Shown here in pieces: positions 54,415-64,000 of a DNA stretch of 64,000 nucleotides. A model generated the notes under the pieces. It worked only from the letters and a program-made list of their open reading frames with translations. It did not search any database and was not told the origin of the DNA. Numbering within the stretch: position 1 is the stretch's first letter; the number at the start of each line of letters is the position of its first letter. This DNA comes from Pseudeuparius sepicola (Eukaryota > Arthropoda > Insecta > Coleoptera > Anthribidae), in NCBI GenBank assembly GCA_963920635.1, contig OY987301.1, positions 46,785,820 to 46,849,819 of the forward strand, given 5' to 3'. Both the position numbers and the translations under genes were made by a program.

Positions 54415-55004
54415 TAGTGATGGGAATAATCGGGATATTTTCATAATCGAGATATTAGTAACATTGAGTGTTTCATAATCGAAATAATAATTCGAGATAT
54501 TAATCGAATTATATATCGATTTTTATATTTATGTCTCGGTCGGTTCGGTGTTCGGTCAACCGACTTCGAATATTTATTCTAAAATAAATATTGATACTAT
54601 TTTTTAAATTTTTGGTGAATGAACCGGGATTCTACCTACTATACTCGCAACTTGCAACAAAATACAATAGCCAACGGTTTGCATTTTCCAGCGTTTTCTA
54701 TATCTATCTCTGTTCCACTTAATAGTTAATAGCCTTCTCACTTTCTCACAGTCTCTCTCGTCGGTACGAGAATTCGAGTTCGGCGTTCGGCTTCGATTTC
54801 GATTTTAGTAATATTAATTTGGCGTTTCAAGTTTCAACTCAACGTCTCGCTCTCGATTCGTAAGATCTCGACAGTCGACAGTGTACACTACTATTTTAAT
54901 ACTATTAAAAAATTATCTCGAGATATTTGAAAATAATCGAAATAATTCGATTCATTCTATAATCGAATTATTCGAATTATTTAATTCGATTCTTCCCATC
55001 ACTA
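54415..55004. mobile_element. hAT-type MITE (TAGTGATGGG ends)
   Basis: It is flanked by the perfect 8-bp repeat GCTTTTAT (54407-54414, 55005-55012). Ends TAGTGATGGGAATAATCG and the inverse of the right end, TAGTGATGGGAAGAATCG, match in 17 of 18 positions. The interior near both ends consists of ATAATCGA-type repeats. No transposase. Confidence 0.92.
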
Positions 55005-55090
55005 GCTTTTATTGTCTGTTAAACAAACGTTACTTACTTGGGTATCATAAATTATTGAAACAAAGTTCACAAATGTATCTAATTATAATT

Positions 55091-55430
55091 AATAAATTAA
55101 AAGTAAAAAAATATTAAAAAAAAAGCTTTTATTTAAATGCGCTAAAAAGAATAAAATAATCTTTTCTTTTAAAACTTTTACTATCAACTTATAACGTCAT
55201 TCCACAATTTATATGATATAAAAGCTTGTCGCGAGATTTAAGTAGTGGTATTTACTTAGTTTGAAAACTTAAATCTCGCGACAAGCTTTTATATCATATA
55301 AATTGTGGAATGACGTTATAAGTTGATAGTAAAAGTTTTAAAAGAAAAGATTATTTTATTCTTTTTAGCGCATTTAAATAAAAGCTTTTTTTAAAAATAT
55401 TTTTTTACTTTTAATTTATTTTGTAATTTT
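55091..55430. repeat. Near-perfect 340-bp palindrome, foldback head
   Basis: From AATAAATTAAAAGTAAAAAA the sequence returns almost base for base in inverted form to 55430. The arms include ATAACGTCATTCCACAATTT and AAGCTTGTCGCGAGATTTAA, around an unpaired centre of about 30 bp (55238-55268). The CTCGCGACAAGCTTT block is shared with the foldback at 3062-3505. Confidence 0.9.
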
Positions 55431-56062
55431 TAGTTTGGCCAGGTGTCTGAGTCTATTCATCTCAGTTAACGCATCATTGTTGCAAGGTTGTTTGCCGGTT
55501 AGTTTAGAACAGTCTAGCTCTTCAATGAGGAGACCTTCTAATGACCATCTTGGGTGTTCCGCCATGTTGGATTTAGAATGACGTCACACATATAATCATG
55601 CATTGTCATCCAAATTAAACGTGTGTACAAAATTTCAGCTCGATCGGTTGAAATTTAACTAGTCCGCCATCTTGAGTGTTCCGCCATGTTGGATTTAGAA
55701 TGACGTCACACATATAATCATGCATTGTCATCCAAATTAAACGTGTGTACAAAATTTCAGCTCGATCGGTTGAAATTTAACTAGTCCGCCATCTTGAGTG
55801 TTCCGCCATGTTGGATTTAGAATGACGTCACACATATAATCATGCATTGTCATCCAAATTAAACGTGTGTACAAAATTTCAGCTCGATCGGTTGAAATTT
55901 AACTAGTCCGCCATCTTGGGTGATCCGCCATGTTGGATTTAGAATGACGTCACACATATAATCATGCATTGTCATCCAAATTAAACGTGTGTACAAAATT
56001 TCAGCTCGATCGGTTGAAGATATCTGCTTCAAAATTGAGTTGCAAGATTCCACCCGAACAAA

Positions 56063-56093
<31 letters not shown>

Positions 56094-56125
56094 CATTGCA
56101 AGTTAAATAAAAGCTTTTAAAAAAA
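55431..56125 (+). repeat. Four 122-bp tandem repeats with (TACA)n tail
   Basis: Units begin at about 55557, 55679, 55801 and 55923, exactly 122 bp apart and almost identical. Each contains CCGCCATGTTGGATTTAGAA, TGACGTCACACATATAATCA and CAAAATTTCAGCTCGATCGG. After the last unit come TTGCAAGATTCCACCCG, a TACA microsatellite (about 56064-56095) and the tail GTTAAATAAAAGCTTTTAAA. Head, body and tail together look like one mobile unit, 55091-56125. Confidence 0.9.
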
Positions 56126-56503
56126 GAAGATTGTGGCAGAGCGGTTTTTAACAGTCGTAGTGGTGATACACTGTATTAATTATTATTTAATGGTGGTTTA
56201 TTGTTGTTAATTATGTGTTGCAAAAACACGCCTAATTTTATTTCTGGAAACTATAGACGAATTTCTTAATTCTTTTGTGAATGTTGACTCGTATAAATCT
56301 ATTTAGAGTACACAGTTATAATATAAAAAAATATGACAGGAAATTGTGTGTATCCTTGTCCCTTAGATTATTTTGATCTGTGTATATCAATTATGAATTA
56401 TACAACAAACATAAAACTCATCACAAAATAATAACACACGAAAAACATAGGCTGTATAAAAGTCAAATACAATACGGGGGTTAATAATAAATGTTGTCAT
56501 ACA

Positions 56504-57425
56504 TTGTCCAACAGTTTGAATTCATTTGACGTTTCGAATCTTTTCACAAATATTCCGAAGAATGACGTTATAAACCCGATTAAAGATAATAATAATATAA
56601 GTTTAGTAGAAGGTAGCTATTCAAATTCGCAAGTTGAAGGTATTTTAAACATACTTTTCCAGTTTGAAGATGAAACTTATTGTCAGCAAGATGGTCTAGC
56701 TAGGGGTTCCCCCTTTCTCCAGTCGATATTTATACGCATCACTTTGAATCTATTTACATTCTTAAATATAATCTTTATACTAATTCTATTAAGTATTATT
56801 ATCACTATGTTGATGATATCATTGTTTTATTTGATGATCCTTTAGATCAACTTGACTTTTTTAAACCACATGAATATCCGCATCCAAAAATTAGCTTTAC
56901 ACTATAAAAACAAAATAATCAAGGGGTGTTGACTTTTCTGAATTTGAGTATTGCCTAGTACCTATTCACAGAAATAGATATGCTTTTGAGATATAAAAAA
57001 AAGTACCCCCACTGAGGGTGTAATTAGTAATGATTCGAACGATCCTTTTTCACACAAGATAGCTGCTTTCAATAGTTAGGTAGGTATATTTATATATCCA
57101 TAGACTTTTGACAATTCCACTCTCTGAATAAGATTTCAATAAGGAAGTTTTTATTATTAAACAGATTGCTACAAAAAATGGTTGAGCTACTTCTCTTATA
57201 GATAAATTGTCGGTTAAGAAAAAATATAGACTGAATCTGAATAATGTTTTCGCCTAAAATATTCTAACCTAATTAAATTAGAACTGTCACCGACAAAATT
57301 CTATATATTCATTGCATTATTTGGGATCCGCCTCTCAAAAAATTAACAATATTTTTAACAAGAGGTGCTTTAGGTCAAATTCTTTAAATAACTATTTTGC
57401 ACATAGCTAATAAGGACAGAATTAA
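56504..57425 (+). pseudogene. Penelope-like reverse transcriptase, broken
   Basis: SFDVSNLFTNIPKNDVINPI, then FEDETYCQQDGLARGSP, is the reverse transcriptase signature of Penelope-like elements (the QxDGxxMGSP block). The frame changes near 56735, and the next block YYHYVDDIIVLFDD holds the catalytic YVDD at 56806-56817. Later pieces in changing frames follow the same family (FLNLS near 56937; EGVISNDSNDPFSHKIAAFN near 57016-57075; QIATKNG near 57161). The copy is cut at 57427 by the palindromic element 57428-58723. The 5' part of the reverse transcriptase and the GIY-YIG endonuclease are not seen here. Confidence 0.85.
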
Positions 57426-57427
57426 CA

Positions 57428-58723
57428 TACAGGGTGTCTCATTTTGATATGGAACACCCCTGTAAAATTTGAACTGGCTTACGGATTTTAGCGAATTTTT
57501 TTTGTATACAGGGCCCTCTTAGACGTACTTATCAAACACTTTTCAATGACCATACGATTATTCCAGGACCGGAATAAAAAAAAATTTTGACCCAAATTTT
57601 CGAGTTACGGTATCAGCGATTTTTTTTTTTGGAAATCTGATAACGTGGCGTTCATCAGCGCCCCTGAAAACCCCAGATTCCAAATTTCAAGAAATTATTC
57701 GCACAAATTATACTTTTTACACTGCATCACAATTGCAAAAAATCAAAATTTCAATTTGAGTTCAGCTATTAAGGTGGCTATGGAAACAAGTGAAAATGGT
57801 AAAAAGAGGTCCACAGGGGACAATAGTAATAAACCTGATCGGAAACTGTACTCGGTTTCTCTTTTCAGTATTTCCGTACAGTACAGTACTACAAATTTTA
57901 TACCATTTGAGACGCAAGAGAGCTCGCTGCCGTCGCACGCAGTCGTGCAAGTGAAAACACTTTGAGAAACGTTAATTTTTACATTTTTTTCGTTACAAAT
58001 AATAAAGTATAAGATTATACACTACAAAGCACGTATTTGAAGAATGTAATAATTAAAAGCAGCAATATTTTAAACGGCAGAAATGTATTGACGAATCGAT
58101 TAGAAATTACATTTTATACCCACTAAGTTATTTGTAACACCTAAATTATTTTGCAACATCAGCCCCTAAATAACATTTGTTGTAAAAATGCATAAACTGC
58201 CATTGTTTTTCCACGGCTGCCTGCGACGGCAGCGAGCTCTCTTGCATCTCAAATGGCATAAAATTTGTACTGTACAGCAATAATGAAAAGAGAAACCGAG
58301 TACAGTTTCCGATCAGGTTTATTACTATTGTCCCCTGTGGACCTCTTTTTACCATTTTCACTTGTTTCCATAGCCACCTAAATAGCTGAACTCAAATTGA
58401 AATTTTGATTTTTTGCAATTGTGATGCAGTGTAAAAAGTCTAATTTGTGGGTATAATTTCTTGAAATTTGGAATCTGGGGGTTTTCAGGGGCGCTGATTA
58501 ACGCCACGTTATCAGATTTCCGATAAAAAAATCGCTGATACCTTACTCGAAATTTTGGGTCAAAAATTTTTTTTAATCCGGCCCTGGAATCACCGTATGG
58601 TCATTGAAAAGTGTTTGATAAGTGCGTCTAGGAGGGTCCTGTATACAAAAAAAAATTCGTTAAAATCCATAAGCCAGTTCAAATTTTACAGGGGTGTTCC
58701 AGATCAAAATGAGACACCCTGTA
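57428..58723. mobile_element. 1.3-kb palindromic element (TACAGGGTGTCTCATTTTGA ends)
   Basis: The two halves are inverted copies: ends TACAGGGTGTCTCATTTTGA, then ACACCCCTGTAAAATTTGAA, then longer blocks, including the frames at 57645-57965 (+) and about 58146-58361 (-), which are mirror images. The unpaired centre is about 57965-58140. It sits in the Penelope-like sequence with TA at both edges. Confidence 0.88.
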
Positions 58724-58779
58724 TATTCAATAGAAGTTATAGATTGAATTGTAATGACTGTGATTCCTTCTCTTCATAC

Positions 58780-59375
58780 GAAGTCATTCTCCTTATTGTT
58801 TTCTACCCGTCGAGTCCTTTCATTGGATACCCATGTTGGATATCAAATAGGTAATCCGCCATCTTGGAGCGGCGACCATATTAAATTTAGTGTGATGTCA
58901 CTAACTTTATCGTTTTCTACTCTTCAAGCCCTTTAATTTGATACCCATATTAAGGGGGTTGAAAAGAAAATGTAATCCGCCATCTTTGAGCGGCGGCCAT
59001 ATTGAATTTAGTGTGATGTCGCTAACTTTATTTTTTATTACTCTTCAAGCCCTTTCATTTGATATCCATATTAAGGGGGTTGAAAAGAAAACGTAATCCG
59101 CCATCTTGGAGCTGCGGCCATATTGAATTTAGTGCGATGTCACTAACTTTATCGTTTTCTACTTTTCAAGCCCTTTCATTTGATACCAGTATTAAGAGGG
59201 TTGACAAAAAATACATCATCCGCCTTCTTGGAGCGGCGGCCATTTTGAAAGTATTACAATATTGAGTATTGCATATTGCATTGTCACCGGAAATAAAGAT
59301 GTATGCAAAATTTGAGCTCAATCGGATGTCAGGAAGTGGTTCTAATTCAGCTTGCAAGATTCGACCCACACGTAA
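58780..59375 (+). repeat. CCGCCATCTT tandem repeats with ATTTGAGCTC end
   Basis: Units of about 120 bp start near 58855, 58975, 59096 and 59218, each with CCGCCATCTTGGAGCGGCGG (or close), TTGAATTTAGTGTGATGTCA and CAAGCCCTTTCATTTGATA. The last unit runs into TATTGAGTATTGCATATTGC and TCAGGAAGTGGTTCTAATTC, as in 3540-3832. It is the third member of the composite family, without a palindromic head. Confidence 0.85.
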
Positions 59376-59424
59376 AAATCGCTTTATGCAAAAACCATCT
59401 GATGGATGAAAATCTGTAACTACA

Positions 59425-59875
59425 GACATTAGGATTCTTCATTTCGCCAATAAGGACCGCATTATGAACAATCTTGAATTTCTAGAAATCCAAAGGCATG
59501 TTAAAAGTAATAGCAACTTAATGTTAAATGCTCAAGTAGGATTGTAAACGTCAAAGACTTTTTCATATTACGAGTAGGTATATATTTTTTTATATAATAA
59601 TTGATCTGGTAGTTATTATCCCTTTGATATGAATCTAGTTTCTGGTTTTCATAAGTGTCATAGAATTTTTTATTCCACAGTGCTTTTTGTAGTTTACTTG
59701 AAATATTTTGCACCATTTCATTTATATTTGCATCGAATCCAAATAGTTATAAACATTTATTATCAACCTCCCTATTGTATTGGACTTGATACATAGGTAG
59801 TAATAGGTAGGTACCCTATGTTTTTCGTGTGTTATTATTTTGTGATGACTTTTATGTTTGTTGTATAATTCATAT
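59425..59875 (+). pseudogene. 3' part of a second Penelope-like copy
   Basis: Around 59440 the plus strand reads NKDRIMNNLEFLEIQRHVKS, which fits the NKDRIxNxLExLEIxxH block following the reverse transcriptase in Penelope-like proteins, then a stop near 59545. The same NKDRI codons also end the 56504 copy. The stretch TTTTTCGTGTGTTATTATTT near 59820 is an inverted copy of about 56440 and belongs to the untranslated part. It is interrupted by the hAT-type element at 59876. Confidence 0.6.
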
Positions 59876-61483
59876 CAGGGCCGTGTTAAGGGGGGGGCGA
59901 AGGGGGTGTTCGCCCCGGGCGCCTTATTCAAAGGGGCGCCAAAATCAACAAAGGCGCTAGTACCTACTAATAATTTACTACTTCAAAAAAACATTTAAAC
60001 ATTTTTAATTTTTCAGTTACTTACCGACTTTTATTTTTCTAGGACGATGATTTCGCATGTGGCATCTAAGGAAACCCTGTTTTAATGAAGACTTGTTTTT
60101 GTTGAACTTGAATTTGAATAGATATGGCAAATGGCAAACGTAAAAAAAACAATCACACACTTTGTTTAGAAAAACGTAGCAACCTGGTCGTTTCTATTGT
60201 GGCAAATTTTCGTGTCTTGTAAATTGTAAAATGTTCTTTCTGGTATGAGGTTCTGATTTCTGGTGCAAAATAAAATGTAAAAATTAAAAGTTATTTGCTC
60301 TTGTGAAGTATAAATGAAAAATATGTAACTAAACTAAAATCGCTCTTTAACTGGACCCTAGATTGTGACAGGTAAATATTTAATGTCCCTAGAATTCCGG
60401 AAGCGGCGGCCATATTGATAATATTGATATAGTAAAATTATTATAAGAAGTTCTTACTGGGACTGTCAATTGGTAATTTCGAGATCCTAAATTGGCATCG
60501 ATGGAGCAAAAAAATGCAACCGGGTCAAAAGTTCAGGTCAGTAACGAGCCCATTGGCACAATGAATTACTACTAATAACACGAAGAAGAACAATACAGGT
60601 AACGGTAAAACTCACGAAACGTACAAAACCCGCGAATATTTCCACTGCCCAAAGTTTGAACCTTTTGAACCACAAAATATATATAGGTTTTTACTTTCAC
60701 AACACGGAAAACGGAAATAAAATTTGCCTGAGTACGCACCTTAGACGCCGCCGCAAGTAGCCGATTTTACCAAAATAACAAAATGAAAGTGTTTCCATGA
60801 CGTTTGAAATTATTATTAAAATGAGTTCTAGTCATAGTTATTTTTATTTGTAGCAGTATAATCGTCATTGCAATAGGGTTTTTATTTTATTATGTTCTTT
60901 TTTTTCGTATCACTTGGGTGACTTTTCACATCATATATCAATGAGTGACATCATTAACTGGTTGCGACGCATATACCAATGTTATACCCATGGTTACCAG
61001 AAAATTCCTAGGGATTTTGTGGAGAATGTCGTCTCGTCTGACAAAATCGGGACTTCTTACAGTAATGGGGGTATAGGTAACAGAGGAAAGGACCGTAATC
61101 AATAGAATTTACGTTTGACGCGCACGAATTCTAATTTTGAGTAGATAGAAATTAACATTAAACTCTGTACTTTGAAGCACAGAAAAAGGCTATAATTTTA
61201 GTTTCTGTGTTCGAAGTTAGGTTAGAACCATATAATATCTAGGTTAAGGTTAGGCCTCTGTCACAAGAACTGACATTTCTGCCAGACATGCTAAACATGC
61301 CCCTGGAGGCGCCCAAAACAATAAATTATGCCATCCTTGTATTACCAAATTAAGAAATGTCATTTCTGGTGTCCAGTTAAAGAAAGATGTTAGTATACAT
61401 ATTTTATTTAATTTTGATTTGGGGGGGGGGGGGCGCCAAAAAAGAACTTGCCCCGGGCAAATTTTTACCTTAACACGGCCCTG
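59876..61483. mobile_element. hAT-type element, 1.6 kb, non-autonomous
   Basis: It is flanked by the perfect 8-bp repeat ATTCATAT (59868-59875, 61484-61491). Terminal inverted repeats start CAGGGCCGTGTTAAG, and further blocks (GGGCGCC, GCCCCGGGC) are shared near both ends. The interior has no recognisable transposase, and a run of G lies near 61422. TAATTCATAT|ATGTACC is reconstituted as flanking sequence once the element is taken as an insertion. Confidence 0.93.
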
Positions 61484-61645
61484 ATTCATATATGTACCTA
61501 GTGCGTAATAAGTGTTTTGTTTTACTCCCTTGATTTAAGTTTAATCTTCCTTACCAACTACTTTTTAGTCGTGGCCTGAAGATGTTATAATATAATATTA
61601 CGAAACCGGTGGCTATTTTAAAATAAAAGAGTTGTAGACATAGAC
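61484..61645 (+). repeat. Penelope-type tail, continued after the hAT element
   Basis: GTGGCCTGAAGATGTTATAA then TACGAAACCGGTGGCTATTT and AAAATAAAAGAGTTGTAGAC match the minus-strand fragment at 51697-51800. Given the position, it is probably the 3' end of the Penelope-like copy that starts at 59425. Confidence 0.5.
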
Positions 61646-61701
61646 ATTGAGTAAAAGACTATTAAATATAATACTAATTATAATAATATTTTTTACTCAA
61701 T
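61646..61701. mobile_element. 56-bp micro-element with 9-bp duplication GACATAGAC
   Basis: ATTGAGTAAAA at the left and TTTTACTCAAT at the right are perfect 11-bp inverted ends. GACATAGAC flanks both sides (61637-61645, 61702-61710). A 9-bp duplication is usual for Mutator-like elements. The hairpin at 33661-33700 begins with the same ten bases. Confidence 0.75.
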
Positions 61702-61710
61702 GACATAGAC

Positions 61711-62942
61711 CTATTATTCATTTCCTCGGTACCTATATAAAATGAAATCACACGGGTAGGTAATTACACTTCACTGTTAAGAAAATATTAGATACGGACT
61801 TGGAGAGTTTTCAGGTAGGAACCCAGCCAATATTTTAGTATTTTAATAATTCTAATAGGTATGTATACTTTCCTAAAAATGGCACTAACTATTTTTTATG
61901 ACACAACACTGTATTCTTTTGTTGACTAAAATATTTATTTCCGAATATTTCTGTCAACGACTTTTTAGATAATAAATAAATATAAGTTATATCCCAATAT
62001 TCCATAATAATAATTATTGTATGTAGGCTCGTTTGACTCTATTTGAAATTTAGGTGAATGCCACGGGTAAAAACTAAGCCAAGGTTCAAGAGATTAAAAA
62101 AAATCATTTATTGAATTGATAAACAAACTAGGTAGGCAGTTTAGACTTTTGTTTTGATTTTTTATGATGCTATGTAGACAGGTATCCAAGACGAATAATT
62201 ATAGAGGAGCTGATTGGAAGTTTTGGCGCCAAAGCTACTATAGGTTATGGCGGCCACAATATTTTATGTGTATGAACATTTCTGCCCAAATATTTCTTAT
62301 GTAATTACTTACTTTGTCACTATTATGCCCTGGACATTATAATCACTATATTTTAGTGTAAGTAATTACGGGAAAATGGCATTTTTTCACAACCGTAAAC
62401 GACTAAACTGCATTGAACGCCAAGCACCCAACACATCAGCGCTACTACCGACGAGGCGTCTAAGCACGACTCGAACTTGTTGGCCAGTAGCATTCCAGTA
62501 GCCACTAGCTTGGTAGTTGAGCAATTCCGCCAATAGATGGCGGGACTTGTTTAAAATTCAATAAGTAATGGCAAATTAATGAGGATAGGATAATAGGAAA
62601 TTCGTTATAAAGGCCCACCAAGCGTATTACCTAAGTACTTGACAATAATAATAATAATAATAATAAGACAACAATAATTATCGGCACACTATAAGATTTA
62701 TAGAATTGGAGAAAGGATGGTAGAAATACCCTTTAGATATAGGTAGGCCTTGGTGTGGCCACATTTTACTTCTATACGCCATATCATACAATAATTTTTA
62801 TGCAATAATACAATTTTTCGCCCATATTTCCCCCGCCCATGACCTTTTTCCTGCAGATTTAATACTATTTTGGGCCAGTATTCTTCAATATGTTGAAGGG
62901 ATCACACTCACACGTGTTGTTTCATTAAGGGGGAGGCAATTA
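61711..62942. other. Unassigned DNA with (AAT)n microsatellite
   Basis: An AAT microsatellite lies at about 62644-62666. No gene recognised. TTTTGGCGCCAAAG near 62221 is a short palindrome. Confidence 0.4.
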
Positions 62943-63240
62943 TACTATATCCAAGTTACAGAGGCAGTAAATCAAAACATTAGCCACCACGTGGTCGCGA
63001 TGTGACCTATTCTCTTATTGGTCTGGCCGTAAAATCTCTATTGTTTAGGCGGCGAGTAGAATGCAGGCATGCAGGGCCGGCTCTTCCATCAGTCGAGTTT
63101 CATGCATAGGTCACAGGTAGGATCGCGCGCAGACTTGTTGCAGAATCTCATATATTAGTCCGACCCTGGTAATAGATCGAAATGCGGTCATATGTTTTTG
63201 TTTATATCTACTGCCTCTATATCTTGGATAGACTATAGTA
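62943..63240. mobile_element. 298-bp TIR element
   Basis: ACTATATCCAAGTTACAGAG then GCAGTAAAT at the left pair with the inverted right end (ATCTACTGCCTCTATATCTT then GGATAGACTATAGT), and loose pairing continues for about 60 bp, including tggtcgcg/tgcggtca. No coding frame. Confidence 0.65.
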
Positions 63241-63542
63241 GGTAGCAAATTATAATGAGAATTATAATAATGTAAGTTTTAGTAACTATAAGAACTAAGT
63301 ACCTACCTACTTTAATTACCTATTGCAGGTCCTTGTTAACTAAGCTATCCTATATTTTTTAATAAAATTTCTTGCAAATAGAAAATTTCTAGATGACCAC
63401 AAGGTACAGGGTTTTCACTAGAAAACTCCGACCCCCCCATTATTTTCCTAATTTTTGCAGATAGAAAAAAGTTTTATATAAAAGTTGCAGGGTAAGTATC
63501 GGGCTTTAGAAAGGTAGACTTGTGGTTTATACAGGGTGTATA

Positions 63543-63580
63543 GTCAAAGTGAAATGACAGATTTGTCATTTCACTTTGAC
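63543..63580. repeat. Perfect 38-bp hairpin, 17-bp arms
   Basis: GTCAAAGTGAAATGACA, loop GATT, then the exact complement. It directly follows TACAGGGTGTATA, so it may be the collapsed remains of a TACAGGGTG-type element. No direct repeat flanks it, unlike the other CAAAG palindromes. Confidence 0.85.
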
Positions 63581-64000
63581 GTGACAGAGCTTTGAGAAAG
63601 GAGGAAGATTTAGGTATTCTCGGAACGCTCAGAAAACAAGCTAATTCATATCAATAAAATTACTTCAAGCTATTGTTAAAAAGGTAGTCACAATTAGTTT
63701 TACTTAGTCCTACGTTAAAGTAAATTTAGTAGTTTAGTTGATTGAGTGAACCAAAGACAATCTGTGAGCGAACTGCGGTTGAATAACTATTCCCAAAACA
63801 AAAGCAAATGGTTTGGGTACCTATTGAAAGTAAACAAATATAGACATAAAAATTCATCTACTAAAAAAAATCCAAGTGAGCGGGAATTTTGCATATATCT
63901 TTACTAATAATGTGTCAAAAGTCCCCACCAATTTCTCGCTTGAGTTTCAAGGTATTCAAGGTCAAATGTCACGGAAATCGTTTTTTTTTTTCGCAAATAT
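63581..64000. other. Unassigned DNA
   Basis: No gene or repeat recognised up to the window end. Confidence 0.35.

Noticed and set aside
55557..56040. Regularly spaced repeats, considered as a CRISPR-like array
   Set aside because: The units are contiguous 122-bp tandem copies without variable spacers, and the DNA is eukaryotic.
57645..58361. Paired frames on opposite strands with similar proteins
   Set aside because: They are the two arms of the 57428-58723 palindrome; no protein family is recognisable.
63543..63580. Fifth member of the CAAAG micro-palindrome family
   Set aside because: The arms begin CAAAG, but the flanks (gtatagt and acgtgac) are not a 7-bp repeat, so it is listed only as a hairpin.
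1..64000. tRNA, rRNA or snRNA genes
   Set aside because: No cloverleaf with A and B boxes, and no rRNA or snRNA core, was recognised by eye. A covariance-model scan would be decisive.

Overview
This window looks like repeat-packed nuclear DNA of an arthropod, most likely an insect. It is AT-rich, has very low gene density, contains short GT-AG introns, and carries a typical insect mix of transposons: Ty3/gypsy, Penelope-like, Tc1/mariner, hAT and PIF/Harbinger. I cannot assign the order or species from sequence alone. The only confident host gene is ORC5, subunit 5 of the origin recognition complex, on the minus strand at 49022-50371. A decayed partial copy of ORC5 lies just downstream of it at about 48545-48820.

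Layout. 1-3830: two palindromic TACAGGGTG-type elements and a foldback/tandem-repeat composite. 4452-12481: a Ty3/gypsy-type LTR retrotransposon with 277-bp LTRs that read as identical, but with gag and pol broken by frameshifts and stops. 12482-16197: mostly unassigned DNA with one worn foldback. 16198-18941: a palindromic element with another palindrome nested near its centre and a hAT-type element (8-bp target duplication) in its right arm. 19949-26435: transposase remnants, a 2.2-kb palindrome whose loop encodes the helix-turn-helix part of a mariner-like transposase, and small foldbacks. 27200-33500: weak unassigned ORFs, a hAT-type element, GC-rich islands, and a terminal-inverted-repeat element hosting a PIF/Harbinger remnant. 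34002-43498: one large mariner-type element with inverted ends of about 560 bp. Its transposase is split by a 3.7-kb insertion, and a second transposon, with its own intron-containing transposase, is nested inside. 43499-48540: mostly unassigned, with a LINE tail. 48545-50380: ORC5 and its pseudogene fragment. 50693-63600: nested palindromes, three hAT-type elements with 8-bp duplications, a Tc1 pseudogene, 122-bp tandem repeats, and a Penelope-like element broken up by other insertions.

The most interesting signal is a set of tiny palindromes (25, 25, 31 and 33 bp) at 21160, 34294, 36696 and 48875. Each begins with CAAAG and is flanked by a perfect 7-bp direct repeat: GTATTAG, GTATAAG, CTCTTAC and CTTTTAG, all fitting S-T-N-T-W-A-S. 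For the 34294 copy, the opposite arm of the same transposon provides an empty site with a single GTATAAG, so this is a real insertion with a 7-bp duplication. A 56-bp palindrome at 61646 has a 9-bp duplication and may be a second micro-element type. Also notable is the repeated nesting of one palindromic element near the centre of another. Apart from ORC5, nearly everything here is a transposon in some stage of decay; no operon-like or pathway organisation is visible.
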